Shown one piece after another: positions 1-9,236 of a stretch of 64,000 bases of DNA (position 1 is its first letter; every line of letters starts with the position of its first letter). The stretch is from JACMLX01 sp031374935 (GTDB lineage Bacteria; Gemmatimonadota; Gemmatimonadetes; Gemmatimonadales; Gemmatimonadaceae): contig JANMHB010000072.1 of the NCBI GenBank assembly GCA_031374935.1, positions 1 through 64,000 on the forward strand. The letters are read 5' to 3'. The notes beneath the pieces were generated by a model. That model worked only from the letters and a program-made list of their open reading frames with translations, had not been told where the DNA came from and ran no database searches. A program made the translations under genes and the position numbers.

Positions 1-1424
1 TCGGTGAGCGCGGCCTCCACTTCCGGCACGATGTCCTCGAACTCCTCGAGATCGTCGCGGACAATCCGCTGCAGCCCGTTCATGATGCCGAGGTGCAACT
101 GCTCTGCGATGGCCAGCGATCGCAGGTCGAGTGCGTCAGCGCTGAAGTACTGGCGAGCGCGCTCCTTGTCGAAGCTCGCATCATGTGCAATCTCGCGCAC
201 CTTGCGCGGCTTGAGCACATCGCCGGAGTGCACCGTCACCCAATCCTCGAGCATCTCGTGCAGGAGGGTGTGATCGTCGTCAGTGAGCGACGGCAGCATC
301 GGAACGGTGTTGGTCTCGACGTCGATCACCTTCACCAGCATCATGGCGTGATGCGCCGTCAGGGCGCGACCGCTTTCGCTGATCAGATTCGGCATGGGTA
401 GCTCGTGCTCACGACACGCTTCCGCCATGGTGTACACGACGTCGTTCGCGTATTCCTGCGGGGTATAGTTGACGCTCGCTTCCGCGGTCGAGTTGGTGCC
501 GTCATAGTCCACGCCGAGACCGCCACCGACGTCGACGTGCGTGACATCGACACCCATGCGTCGCAACTCGGTATAGAAGCGTGCCACTTCCTGCAGCCCC
601 GCCTTGATGTAGCGGATGTCCGGGATCTGGCTGCCGAGATGGAAGTGGATCAGCTTGAGGATGTCGAGGCGGCCAAGCGCCTTCAGTTTGTCGATCAGCT
701 TGACCAGCTGCGCGACGTTGAGCCCGAACTTGCTCTTCTCGCCGCCGCTTTGCGCCCACCGCCCGAAGCCAGCCGAGGCGAGCTTGATGCGGACGCCCGC
801 CGTGGGGACGACGCCGAGTTCGTCGGCCACTTCGAGCAGGACGTCGAGTTCCGAGAGTTGCTCGAGCACGATGAACACGCGGTGTCCCAGCTTCTGGCTG
901 ATGAGCGCCAGCCGCATGAACTCGTGGTCCTTGTAACCGTTGCAGACGATCAGGTGATCGGTCTTGTCGGTCAGCGCAATGACGGCCTGCAGCTCCGGCT
1001 TCGACCCGCACTCCAGGCCGACCCCATAGGGCTGGCCGAATTCGTGAATCTCCTCGACCACGTGCCGCTGCTGATTGACCTTGATCGGGAAGACGGTGGT
1101 GTACTTGCCGGTGTACCCGTATTCCTTGATGGCCGCCTCGAACTCTTCGCTCAGCTGATGGACGCGCGAACGCAACAGATCCGAGAAGCGCAGGAGCACC
1201 GGCATCGCGACGCCCTGCGCCTCGAGATCCTGCGCCAGCTCGAACAGGTCCACTTCACGATCAGGGTGATCGCGGTCAGGCCGCACCACGACGTGCCCCT
1301 TGGCATTGATGTCAAAGTACCCGCTGCCCCACCCCTCGATGTTGTAGAGGGAGCGGGCATCGTCGATCGTCCAGGGCACGGAGGCGCTCGAAACAGCGTC
1401 CGTGGGAAGCGGCAGGGTAGTCAT
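1..1424 (-). CDS. speA: Biosynthetic arginine decarboxylase (3' end outside window)
   Basis: Decarboxylates L-arginine to agmatine, the first step of the agmatine route to putrescine; PLP- and Mg-dependent, cytosolic. Reading the minus strand from the ATG at 1424 gives 474 residues with no stop before the window edge, so the gene is cut at its C-terminal side (family length is about 630-650). The N-terminus (VPWTIDDARSLYNIEGWGSG) is typical of SpeA, the PLP lysine is K115 in TVFPIKVNQQRH, and the HFHLGSQIPDIRYIK and ESGRALTAHHAM barrel motifs are present. It is divergent from the kinase gene, with 171 bp between the starts. Identity is secure from the SpeA-specific motifs. Confidence 0.95.
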   Translation of the reverse strand, partial: MTTLPLPTDAVSSASVPWTIDDARSLYNIEGWGSGYFDINAKGHVVVRPDRDHPDREVDLFELAQDLEAQGVAMPVLLRFSDLLRSRVHQLSEEFEAAIKEYGYTGKYTTVFPIKVNQQRHVVEEIHEFGQPYGVGLECGSKPELQAVIALTDKTDHLIVCNGYKDHEFMRLALISQKLGHRVFIVLEQLSELDVLLEVADELGVVPTAGVRIKLASAGFGRWAQSGGEKSKFGLNVAQLVKLIDKLKALGRLDILKLIHFHLGSQIPDIRYIKAGLQEVARFYTELRRMGVDVTHVDVGGGLGVDYDGTNSTAEASVNYTPQEYANDVVYTMAEACREHELPMPNLISESGRALTAHHAMMLVKVIDVETNTVPMLPSLTDDDHTLLHEMLEDWVTVHSGDVLKPRKVREIAHDASFDKERARQYFSADALDLRSLAIAEQLHLGIMNGLQRIVRDDLEEFEDIVPEVEAALT

Positions 1425-1595
1425 GGTACGGAATTCTATGGCAATTGCTGGGATGGAGGTATGCTGGCGGCAAATCCCGCGGCCGGCCCGGGCCTGCTGC
1501 GGCGGCAGGCTGGCGCACTGTGTCACATTTCCGTGACTCGGCCTGCTGGCGAAACCAGTTGGCGTCGCCCCGCGTCATACGTGGAACATTCCCTG

Positions 1596-3488
1596 ATGAA
1601 CAGCCCGCTGCCTACTCCTCAGTCCGACACCGTGATCCCCGACGCCGTTCGCGCGGCGTTCGACATCGTGCGGCCGCTGGGTCAGGGCGGCATGGGCTCG
1701 GTGTGGCTCGCCCGCGATCGGATGCTCGACCGCCTGGTCGCGATCAAGGTGCTGCTCACCAGCGCCGCCAGTGAGGCGACACGCGAACGATTCCTGCGCG
1801 AGGCGCGGACCGCCGCCAAACTGAGCCACCCGAACATCGTCCCCGTCCATCGCGCCGACGAGTCCAACGGGCAGGTCTGGTTCAGCATGGGCTTCGTCGA
1901 GGGCGAGTCGCTTGGTGACCGGATCCGGGAGCGTGGCGCCCAGCCGCCGGCCGACGTGGTGCGCATCCTTCGCGAAACGGCGTGGGCCCTGGCCTATGCC
2001 CATGCCCGCGGCGTGATCCATCGCGACGTGAAGCCGGACAACATCCTGCTCGACCGTGAATCGGGACGCACCATGGTCACTGACTTCGGGATCGCGCGTG
2101 ATCTTCGCTCGGAGGATGTGCGACTCACAGCCGATGGCAGCGTGCTGGGGACGGTGCACTACATGAGCCCGGAGCAGGCCGCCGACGATCCGCTCGACGC
2201 GCGCAGCGATGTCTATTCGCTCGGCGTGGTCGGCTTTCACGCACTGAGCAACACGCTGCCATTCGAGGGCACACCGAACGCGATCCTGGTCTCGCACGTC
2301 ACCCGGGCGGCGCCCGCGCTGCGCAGTGTGGCCAGCGCGGTGCCGGGGCCGATCGCTGCCGTGATCGACAAGTGCCTGGCCAAGGAGCCCGGGGCGCGCT
2401 GGGACAGTGCCGAAGCACTGGCCGACGCACTCGGCAAGGCACTGGATGAAGTGGTCACGGCCGAACGGAGTGCGGTGAAACCCGGTGCGGTGGACGTGCT
2501 GAGCGAGCGTGACGCGATGGCGCTCTGGCAACGCGCCGCCCAGTTGCAGGCGGAAGCCGCACACCGGATGGAGCGGACTGTCGTGCTCGCGTCCCCCGTC
2601 ACCGATGACGGCGCAGCTCGGCTGCCAGCCGATTCGTATCGACTGAAGGATGTCGAGGCGGCGGCCGTGGAAGCCGGCATTTCACGCCAATTCGTGGCCA
2701 TAGCGCTGGCCGAACGCAACACGATGGCGAGCGCGGGCGGTGCGGGTACGGAACCGCTCGACGATCGCACGGAACGGCGCATCACGACGATGCTCGGTGT
2801 CACCGATCGCAGCATCAGTGTGTCGCGCGTGATCAAGGCGTCGCCCAAGACGACGCTGCAGCTGATCGGGCGCGTGTTCACGGCCGGGCCTTATCATCTC
2901 AAGGTGCGCGAGACGGTCAACGGGCATCCGCTGGACGGCGGCATTCTTCGCTTCGACATTCCCGACCTCTACAAATCGATCACGGATGGCACGGTGCCAG
3001 CCGGCGTTGGCAGCACCGATACCCTGATCTACCGCTGCAGTGGCCAGCTGGACCTGAATGTGCTGAACGTGACGCTCAAAGCGCGCGGCGACGCCACCAG
3101 TCCCGAGTGCGAGGTCGTCGTCACCGGGGACTTGCGGGACGGCCAGCGGAAAAACCTGAAATGGGCATACTGGAGCATCGCCGGCACTTCGACCGGATTC
3201 GGCGGCGCAGCGCTCGCCATCGGGATCAAGGTCATGGGTGGGCTGGCGATGGCGACCCCGCTGGTCGCGGGAGTCGCTGCGCTCGCAGCGTTCGGAGCCA
3301 TGGCTGGCTATCGCGCCCTGTTCCGGCACGCCCTGAAAAAGGCACACGAGGAAATCGACAAGATGCTCCTGGCGCTGCAGCAGCAGCTCGACAGCCAGGC
3401 ACTCTTCGGTGAGCTGCCGGCGCCAAATGAGCGCATCCGGCGCGGCGGCGGCGATGACGCCGCGTTCATCGGCATGATTGTCGGCTAG
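1596..3488 (+). CDS. Membrane-anchored PknB-type Ser/Thr protein kinase
   Basis: A 630-aa Hanks-type kinase. The start is the ATG at 1596, just before the conserved kinase lobe; the frame stays open far upstream only because of GC bias. The kinase domain covers about residues 22-282: glycine loop GQGGMGSV (29-36), ATP lysine K51, HRDVKPDN (142-149), DFG (163-165), GTVHYMSPEQA (186-196). The C-terminal half is not a PASTA or TPR domain. It has a helical segment (about 300-372), a soluble domain beginning at LGVTDRSISVSRVI (400-413), two probable transmembrane helices (about 526-548 and 552-575) and a helical tail. The same segment order recurs in the protein at 47570-48268. Substrates are unknown. 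Confidence 0.93.
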   Translation: MNSPLPTPQSDTVIPDAVRAAFDIVRPLGQGGMGSVWLARDRMLDRLVAIKVLLTSAASEATRERFLREARTAAKLSHPNIVPVHRADESNGQVWFSMGFVEGESLGDRIRERGAQPPADVVRILRETAWALAYAHARGVIHRDVKPDNILLDRESGRTMVTDFGIARDLRSEDVRLTADGSVLGTVHYMSPEQAADDPLDARSDVYSLGVVGFHALSNTLPFEGTPNAILVSHVTRAAPALRSVASAVPGPIAAVIDKCLAKEPGARWDSAEALADALGKALDEVVTAERSAVKPGAVDVLSERDAMALWQRAAQLQAEAAHRMERTVVLASPVTDDGAARLPADSYRLKDVEAAAVEAGISRQFVAIALAERNTMASAGGAGTEPLDDRTERRITTMLGVTDRSISVSRVIKASPKTTLQLIGRVFTAGPYHLKVRETVNGHPLDGGILRFDIPDLYKSITDGTVPAGVGSTDTLIYRCSGQLDLNVLNVTLKARGDATSPECEVVVTGDLRDGQRKNLKWAYWSIAGTSTGFGGAALAIGIKVMGGLAMATPLVAGVAALAAFGAMAGYRALFRHALKKAHEEIDKMLLALQQQLDSQALFGELPAPNERIRRGGGDDAAFIGMIVG

Positions 3489-3578
3489 TGGACTGGAACC
3501 AGTGACCGTCACGCGGCTGCTGGTGTACGCAGCGGAGTGAAATATGGTGCGACACCACCCTGCCGACATGAGCCGCCG

Positions 3579-4025
3579 ATGAACACAGCACGGTCCCAAT
3601 CCATCATCGCCGTCGTCACGAGCGTGATACTGTTCGGGTGCGCGAAATCCGCGCCCGGTGTGGCGTCACTCCTGGTGGTCGACGCCCGCATCGTGACCGG
3701 AGCCATCGACACGCTGCGCATCTCCGCCGATCTGACGAACGGCACCGACACCGACTTCGCGCGCATCGGGTGCCTGCGGCCGGCCCTCGCCTTAGACAGC
3801 CTTGCGGGAACGCAATGGGTGCCACTGGGCGTGCTGCAGCCGGAAGAACTCATCCAATGTGTCCGGACGTTCACGGTCAAGGCCGGAACGACGCAGCGAT
3901 TCGACGCGCAGTTCACGCGCGCGGTCGCCACACAGAAATTTCCCCGCGGCACGCCGCTGCGCGTCCGTGTGATCTCGCCGCCGGCGGAGCTCGAACCGTT
4001 CTTCAGCTTCACACTGGTGCCCTGA
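3579..4025 (+). CDS. Small putative lipoprotein
   Basis: 148 aa. The ATG at 3579 is chosen over one 14 codons upstream because it puts the signal sequence MNTARSQSIIAVVTSVILFG directly before a lipobox cysteine (LFGC), so export and lipidation are likely. The mature part (about 128 aa) is predicted beta-rich, with two more cysteines (in RIGCLRP and LIQCVRT) that could form a disulfide. I do not recognise the family; proteins of this shape are often Ig-like. It lies between the kinase and a convergent peptidase gene. Function unknown. Confidence 0.75.
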   Translation: MNTARSQSIIAVVTSVILFGCAKSAPGVASLLVVDARIVTGAIDTLRISADLTNGTDTDFARIGCLRPALALDSLAGTQWVPLGVLQPEELIQCVRTFTVKAGTTQRFDAQFTRAVATQKFPRGTPLRVRVISPPAELEPFFSFTLVP

Positions 4026-4041
4026 GCACCCACGCCTGACA

Positions 4042-4072
4042 CCGGCCCGTGACGACGTGGCACAGGGGCCGG
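4042..4072. terminator. Bidirectional terminator hairpin
   Basis: A 7-bp perfect stem (CCGGCCC 4042-4048 with GGGCCGG 4066-4072) lies in the 54-bp gap between the convergent lipoprotein and S9 peptidase genes. There is no clear T tract, so factor-independent termination is uncertain. Confidence 0.5.
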
Positions 4073-4079
4073 ATGCCGA

Positions 4080-6959
4080 TCAGCGGCTGCCGCCCGGCGC
4101 GGCGATCATCCCTGCCTGCGGCGTCAGCTGATCGCGACCCTTTTGCAGGAAGGGGATGCCATTCCGCATCCAGTCAGGCTTCGCTTCGCCCTTCAGGTGA
4201 TGCCCGAAGAACTCCTGCATCCGCCGATCCACATCCTTCTGGTTGGCTCGCTTGCGTGGATTGTGGCCATCGTTGTTGTAGTTCAGCAGGTAGGCCTCCT
4301 TGCCGAATCGCTTCAGCGCCACGAACCATTCGATGCCCTGGTACCACGGCACGGCACCGTCGGCATCGTTGGACATGATCAGCACCGGCGTCTGAATCCG
4401 ATCCGTATAGAAGAGCGGACTGTTCTCGATGAAACGCATCGGATATTGCCACATCGATCCGCCAATGCGGCTCTGCGACTTTTCGTACTGGAATGCCCGG
4501 GCGAGGCCACTCTCCCATCGGATCCCGCCGTACGCACTGGTCATGTTGGCCACCGGCGCGCCGGCAAACGCCGCCGCGAACAGGTTCGTCTGCGAAATCA
4601 TGTAGGCGGTCTGGTAGCCGCCCCAGCTCTGGCCGGCCGTCCCGATGCGTTTCGGATCCACGATACCACGCGCAATCAGCGACTGGATCCCTGGCACGAT
4701 GGACTTGAGTGCACTCTGCCCCGGATACCCATCCTGATACGCGATGTCGGGAAAGAACACCAGGTAGCCCAGTGACGTGTAGACCGTGGGGTTGATGGTG
4801 TTGCGGCCGCCCGGCGCCACATACGAGTGCAGCCCGTCGCTGAGTGACTCGTAGAAGTACGTCACCATCGGATACTTCTGTGCCGGATCGAACCCTTCCG
4901 GCTTGAACAGGATGCCTTGCAGGGTGCGGCCATCCATCGACTGCCATTGCACGAGTTCATTCGTGCCCCACGACACCTCCTTCTGCTGCGGATTCACATC
5001 GGAGATCACGGTGGTCTGCGCGACGCTCGTGCCGACGCGAAGGTTGGGGAACTCGCGATAGGTACTCCGAGTGAGCAGCAGTTCCGCACTGCGCTTCGCC
5101 TTGCCAAGCAGCCGCCACGCGGCGTCCTCCATCAGCAGCGACTCCGGCGCTGCGGTCACGCCGATCCGATCGCGCATGAAGCCGCTCTGCTTGGTGGTCT
5201 CGTTGAATGCCGAGAGAAGCAGTGGCGCGGTCGGATCGATGTAGCGATCCTCGGGGTCGAGATCGACCACCCGCAGGACGGTCGTCGCCCGCGCTCCGGC
5301 CGAATCCGTCACGACCTTCGCCTGCCGGACGCCGAGGGGGTCAGCCTCCCAGACATCGAACCGTGAATACAGCAAGACTGACTTCTCGTCCGTCGTCCAG
5401 CCGGCGAGCCCCCAGGGAGCGGCCGCAGAGGGCGTGTCCCACGTTTCCTGTTCGAAACGGACGCCGCGCAGCGCGCCGGTGATGTCGATGGTCTTTTGCG
5501 TCCGGACATCGTGACTGAACCACCGCCCCTTGTCGAACCAGAGCACAGAACGACCGCTCGGTGAGAGCTGGGCGCCGAATTCCACCTTGCTGGCGAGGCG
5601 TCGCGCGGTGCCGGTGCTGGCATCGATCACGCTGATGTCGGCACCGTCGTCACCCCACAGCCGCGACAGCGCGTACGGCTGATCGTTCTGCGCCAGCGCC
5701 ACAGCGCCGTCGTCACTGAGCGACACGCGCCCGGTCGTATCGCTGCCGATCAGGCGCGTGGTGCCGGTCGCCAGGCGATGCGTGGCCAGCCAGGTCCGGT
5801 TGCGATCACGCGTCGCCTCGAGCTTCTGCTGCGGCTGCAGCCGCGTGTCCTGATAGTGCCAGAGATCGACCTGTGACTTGTCGGCCAGGGAGTCTGACGG
5901 AACCGAATCGGCGAGGATCGGTGCCGCACCGAGAATCAGCGTACTGCCGTCGCGCGAGAAACTCAGCTGGCGGTCGGAGAGCGTGCCGCTCGGTGCGAAC
6001 GCATCCGCCGCCACCACGCGACGGGCCGCACCGCCCTTGCCCACCGACGCGTGATAGGCGGCGTAGCGTGGCTTGTCGGCCGTGAACTCCTCCTTGTCCG
6101 AGACGAATGCCAGCTGTCGTCCATCGCGATCGAATGTGATCGCCTTGTAGTTCCCGGCGCCTTGCATCAGCATCGTTTCGGCACCCGTGGCGATGGTGCG
6201 AAGGACGGCGGCGTCGCGTCCAGGAGTTCGCGACGTCAGGGTGTAGGCGACGTAGGTACCGCTGGGATCGATGGCGTACGTGCTCACGTCGGCGATACGC
6301 TCTTCCGCACCCGACTCGGTGTTCCGGATCACCAGCGTGGTGCCGAAGTCACGAGGCCGCACCCGTCGTCCCGCGGTGTCGCCGGTGGCGCGCCGGGCCA
6401 CCGTGTCACCGGCAGCGCGTGACGCCGCTGAATCCGCCTCGAGGAGATAAGCGATGAACTTTCCGGCATCGCGCGGCACGCGCACGCTGCGCACACGCGG
6501 CACGACGATGGGCCGCAGCGCGACGGCTCCGGTCAGTGGCACGAGGATCAACGAGTTGCGCGGCGCGGGGAGCGGTCGCGGTCGCGCCTTTCGCGCGCGC
6601 TCGAACTCCGCCATCGGTGCATAGCCGATGGCCACCAGCATCGATGCGTCGGGGGTGAACTGCGGCGGGGCGGCGACGAACGGGGAATCCGCCACCGCCG
6701 TCAGCGTGACGACCGGACGCCCGAGAAACCCGCGCGGAATCCGGGCTTCCCTGGTGCCGCGCGTCTCGCGCACCAGCAGGTCGCCGTCACCGACTTGCGG
6801 TACTTCCGTCCAGGCGGCCCAGGCGCCGTTCGGCGCCAAGGTCGGTGCCTGGGCCACACGCCAGCGATCATAGTCATCCTGCGTGATTGCGCGGCGCATC
6901 TGGGCCGCCAGCGGCGTGGCGAGCAGGAGGCAGGTGAGGAGGAGGCTGGAGCGACGCAT
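4080..6959 (-). CDS. Secreted prolyl-oligopeptidase-family (S9) peptidase
   Basis: 959 aa from the ATG at 6959, which opens a clean signal peptide (MRRSSLLLTCLLLATPLAAQ). The N-terminal two thirds are a WD/beta-propeller-like region rich in Asp/Ser repeats; the C-terminal 300 residues are an alpha/beta hydrolase peptidase domain. The catalytic triad is visible: Ser778 in GTAGQSWGGYQ, Asp867 in NDADGAVPWYQG, His899 in NNDGHNPRKR. The fold acts as an exported, periplasmic or surface oligopeptidase cleaving short peptides, probably for nutrition. It is longer than DPP-IV-type S9C members (about 650-700 aa) and closer to the large S9 peptidases common in Gemmatimonadota and Bacteroidota. Exact specificity cannot be read from sequence. 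Confidence 0.92.
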   Translation of the reverse strand: MRRSSLLLTCLLLATPLAAQMRRAITQDDYDRWRVAQAPTLAPNGAWAAWTEVPQVGDGDLLVRETRGTREARIPRGFLGRPVVTLTAVADSPFVAAPPQFTPDASMLVAIGYAPMAEFERARKARPRPLPAPRNSLILVPLTGAVALRPIVVPRVRSVRVPRDAGKFIAYLLEADSAASRAAGDTVARRATGDTAGRRVRPRDFGTTLVIRNTESGAEERIADVSTYAIDPSGTYVAYTLTSRTPGRDAAVLRTIATGAETMLMQGAGNYKAITFDRDGRQLAFVSDKEEFTADKPRYAAYHASVGKGGAARRVVAADAFAPSGTLSDRQLSFSRDGSTLILGAAPILADSVPSDSLADKSQVDLWHYQDTRLQPQQKLEATRDRNRTWLATHRLATGTTRLIGSDTTGRVSLSDDGAVALAQNDQPYALSRLWGDDGADISVIDASTGTARRLASKVEFGAQLSPSGRSVLWFDKGRWFSHDVRTQKTIDITGALRGVRFEQETWDTPSAAAPWGLAGWTTDEKSVLLYSRFDVWEADPLGVRQAKVVTDSAGARATTVLRVVDLDPEDRYIDPTAPLLLSAFNETTKQSGFMRDRIGVTAAPESLLMEDAAWRLLGKAKRSAELLLTRSTYREFPNLRVGTSVAQTTVISDVNPQQKEVSWGTNELVQWQSMDGRTLQGILFKPEGFDPAQKYPMVTYFYESLSDGLHSYVAPGGRNTINPTVYTSLGYLVFFPDIAYQDGYPGQSALKSIVPGIQSLIARGIVDPKRIGTAGQSWGGYQTAYMISQTNLFAAAFAGAPVANMTSAYGGIRWESGLARAFQYEKSQSRIGGSMWQYPMRFIENSPLFYTDRIQTPVLIMSNDADGAVPWYQGIEWFVALKRFGKEAYLLNYNNDGHNPRKRANQKDVDRRMQEFFGHHLKGEAKPDWMRNGIPFLQKGRDQLTPQAGMIAAPGGSR

Positions 6960-7106
6960 GGTGATCAGCGGAAGAAGTGGGGTCCGACGAGGGCGTCGGC
7001 TGCACGAATGTACGAAGACGCGGCGCGCGGCGTTGCTGACGACCCGGATGCGGTATCTTCTGCTTTCCCTGCGCCGATGGCGCGTCCCCGACTCCGCCCC
7101 ACCTGC

Positions 7107-7727
7107 ATGCGTCGTCTCGCTGGCTACTTCCTGCGTGGACTGGTGATCATGGCGCCGCTGGCGCTGACCGTCTACGTCTGTTTCTCGATCGTCACGGCCA
7201 TCGACAGTTGGGTGCCGGTGAACATCCCCGGTGTGGGCTTCGCCATCACCATCGGATTGATCACGCTGGTCGGCGCGCTGGGATCGAATGTGCTGGCCGA
7301 CAGCCTCGTCGGGCTGGTGGACCGGCTGCTCGAAAAGCTGCCGTTCGTGCGACTGCTCTACGGCACCGCGAAGGATTTCTTCGAAGCGTTCGTGGGGGAC
7401 AAGAAGCGCTTCGACACCGCCGTGCTGGTCACGCTGTATCCGGCCTCGGAAGCCAAGGCACTGGGCTTCATGACGCGCAAGGATGTGGACATGTTCGGGC
7501 TGACGAATCACGTGGCAGTGTACCTGCCGCACAGCTACGCATTCACGGGACAGCTGGTACTGGTGCCGGCCGAACACGTCACACTGGTGCAGGCCGGCAG
7601 CGCTGAGTTGATGACCTTCATCGTCTCTGCCGGCGTGACGGAGAAGTCCGGCGCCGGCACCACACCCACCCTCGGCATGCCGCGGATCAGCGACCCGATC
7701 GTGTCCGCCGCCGATGGAGCTGGCTGA
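7107..7727 (+). CDS. DUF502 family membrane protein
   Basis: 206 aa from the ATG at 7107 (MRRLAGYFLRGLVIMAPLALT); another ATG at 7077 would add ten residues. DUF502 hallmarks are the N-terminal RGL(V/L) segment with a first transmembrane helix, the second helix around IGLITLVGALGSNVLADS, and RLLEKLPFVRLLYGTAKDF, followed by a soluble domain containing MTRKDVDMFGLTNHVAVYLPHSYAFTG split over two strands. Members are inner-membrane proteins of unknown role. The 3' end overlaps the convergent permease gene by 41 bp. Confidence 0.88.
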   Translation: MRRLAGYFLRGLVIMAPLALTVYVCFSIVTAIDSWVPVNIPGVGFAITIGLITLVGALGSNVLADSLVGLVDRLLEKLPFVRLLYGTAKDFFEAFVGDKKRFDTAVLVTLYPASEAKALGFMTRKDVDMFGLTNHVAVYLPHSYAFTGQLVLVPAEHVTLVQAGSAELMTFIVSAGVTEKSGAGTTPTLGMPRISDPIVSAADGAG

Positions 7728-9021
7728 ACACGAACGGACCGAGTGCGGCCGCGCCGATGGCGATGAGCAGTGAGCGGCCACCGAATTCTCCCTCCCGCAG
7801 CTCGATCCCCGTCACCACGAGCAGGATGAGCATCGGGCAGAGCGCCAGCAGCATCAGGCCACGCGGCCCGAGCGGCAGTCGGAACGGTCCGCGCAGGGTT
7901 GGTTCCGTGCGACGCAGCTGAATCAGCGCGGCGAATTCGAGGCCCAGCGCAATCGCATAGAGCAGCACGTCGGCGGAGATGAGTTCGCCGAATGGCAGCA
8001 GTGCCAGCACCGAATAGAGTGTTGATGCCAGCAGGATCGACCTGACGGGCACCCCACGCTCGTCAACGACCGCGAGCCAGCGCGGCAGGAGCCGGTCCTC
8101 GGCCACGCTGAGCGGGATCCGCGAATACGCCAGCAGGAGCGAGTTGAACATCGCCGTCGCGCTGAGCATCGCGAGGACGATGAGCGCGATGCCGAGTGCC
8201 GGACCAATCGGGCCGGCGATCTCACGTGCGATGTCTGGCCAGCCGCCCTCACGCCAGGTGCGCCAGTCGCTGGCCGCCAGTGCTGGAAGCAGCGGAACAA
8301 AGTATCCGAGTGCCACCAGCGGCACCGCGAGCGCCAGCGCGCGCGGGTACGTCCGACCCGCGTCCTCGATCTCGCCACAGACGGTGCTGGCATTGTCCCA
8401 GCCGATCCAGTTCCAGAGTGCCAGACTGAGCCCGGCGCCAAGCGATGTCCAGCGGATGGGTTCCGGCGGTCCCAGGGTCACCCATGGGGCGTGGGTCATC
8501 TGCGGCAGTGCGAAAATGGCCAGCAGGCCGAAGCAGGTGAGCACCAGCACGCCAATCACCACTGACACCTGCCCCACCGGCACCGCACCGCGCAGGTTGA
8601 GCAGCGTGGGGATCCAGATCACCAGCATCGTGACCAGCACCACCCAGCCGTAGCCAAGGTTGGGCATGAAGGCACCCAGATACTGGATGACGATCGCCGG
8701 GTAGAGCGACATCTCCACCAGCGAGTAGAGCCAGGTGCACCAGGCGTTGATGAAGCCCCAGCGATCGCCGAACGCGCGCTGTACCCATCGGTAGTAGCCC
8801 CCTTCGACGGGGAGCATGCTGGCCAGTTCGCCGATCAGCAGTGCCTCGGGCACCGCCCAGAACAGCGGAATGGCAACCAGTGCCGCGAGCGCGAGCACGG
8901 GCCCGACATTGGCCACCAGCGCCTCGAGGGTGAACGCGCCACCCGAGACGGTGAAGTACAGCACGAAGACCAGGCCGAGCAGCCGGAGGCGTGGCGCGGC
9001 CCTGCGGGTCGGCGTCCTCAC
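7687..9021 (-). CDS. APC-superfamily amino acid/polyamine permease
   Basis: 444 aa with about 12 hydrophobic segments, starting from GTG at 9021. The first helix holds the APC signature region (FTVSGGAFTLEALVANVGP), and ELASMLPVEGGYYRWVQRAFG is the conserved TM2-TM3 motif of amino acid permeases. It imports an amino acid or amine by proton symport or antiport; substrate unassigned. It may be part of amino acid scavenging with the neighbouring secreted peptidases, which is inference. It overlaps the convergent DUF502 gene by 41 bp. Upstream (9035-9058) a 9-mer GCAATGTCA occurs twice, 15 bp apart. Confidence 0.9.
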   Translation of the reverse strand: MRTPTRRAAPRLRLLGLVFVLYFTVSGGAFTLEALVANVGPVLALAALVAIPLFWAVPEALLIGELASMLPVEGGYYRWVQRAFGDRWGFINAWCTWLYSLVEMSLYPAIVIQYLGAFMPNLGYGWVVLVTMLVIWIPTLLNLRGAVPVGQVSVVIGVLVLTCFGLLAIFALPQMTHAPWVTLGPPEPIRWTSLGAGLSLALWNWIGWDNASTVCGEIEDAGRTYPRALALAVPLVALGYFVPLLPALAASDWRTWREGGWPDIAREIAGPIGPALGIALIVLAMLSATAMFNSLLLAYSRIPLSVAEDRLLPRWLAVVDERGVPVRSILLASTLYSVLALLPFGELISADVLLYAIALGLEFAALIQLRRTEPTLRGPFRLPLGPRGLMLLALCPMLILLVVTGIELREGEFGGRSLLIAIGAAALGPFVFSQLHRRRTRSGR

Positions 9022-9173
9022 GTGGCGCGCGAATGCAATGTCACTGAAGGCAATGTCAGCGAGGCACTGCTGCTGAACGCACTGCCACTGAAGGCCACGA
9101 GAGCAAAATCATAGAGCGGCAAGATGGGCCGCCGGCGGGGGCGGCGAAACCTCTCGCTGGGCAGATAAAGCAA

Positions 9174-9203
9174 CGCGGGCCCCCGCCGAAGCGAGGGCCC
9201 GCG
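9174..9203 (-). terminator. Terminator of the first PEP-CTERM gene
   Basis: 9-bp perfect stem (9174-9182 with 9195-9203, core GCGGGCCC/GGGCCCGC), 12-nt loop, located 33 bp past the stop of the gene ending at 9237. On the minus strand it is followed by a weakly T-rich stretch (TTGCTTTATC). Confidence 0.75.
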
Positions 9204-9236
9204 CCAGACCGAGGTCTCTGGGTCGTGGCGGCCGTT

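Noticed and set aside
405..1595. Long plus-strand open frame leading into the kinase
   Set aside because: It is antisense to speA, and the kinase fold starts only after the ATG at 1596; the frame is open because of GC bias.
6960..7781. N-terminal extension of the S9 peptidase on the minus strand
   Set aside because: The signal peptide at 6959 marks the real start, and the region is occupied by the DUF502 gene on the plus strand.
9035..9058. Direct repeat GCAATGTCA before the permease
   Set aside because: Two copies of a 9-mer only; could be an operator but there is no symmetry or third good copy.
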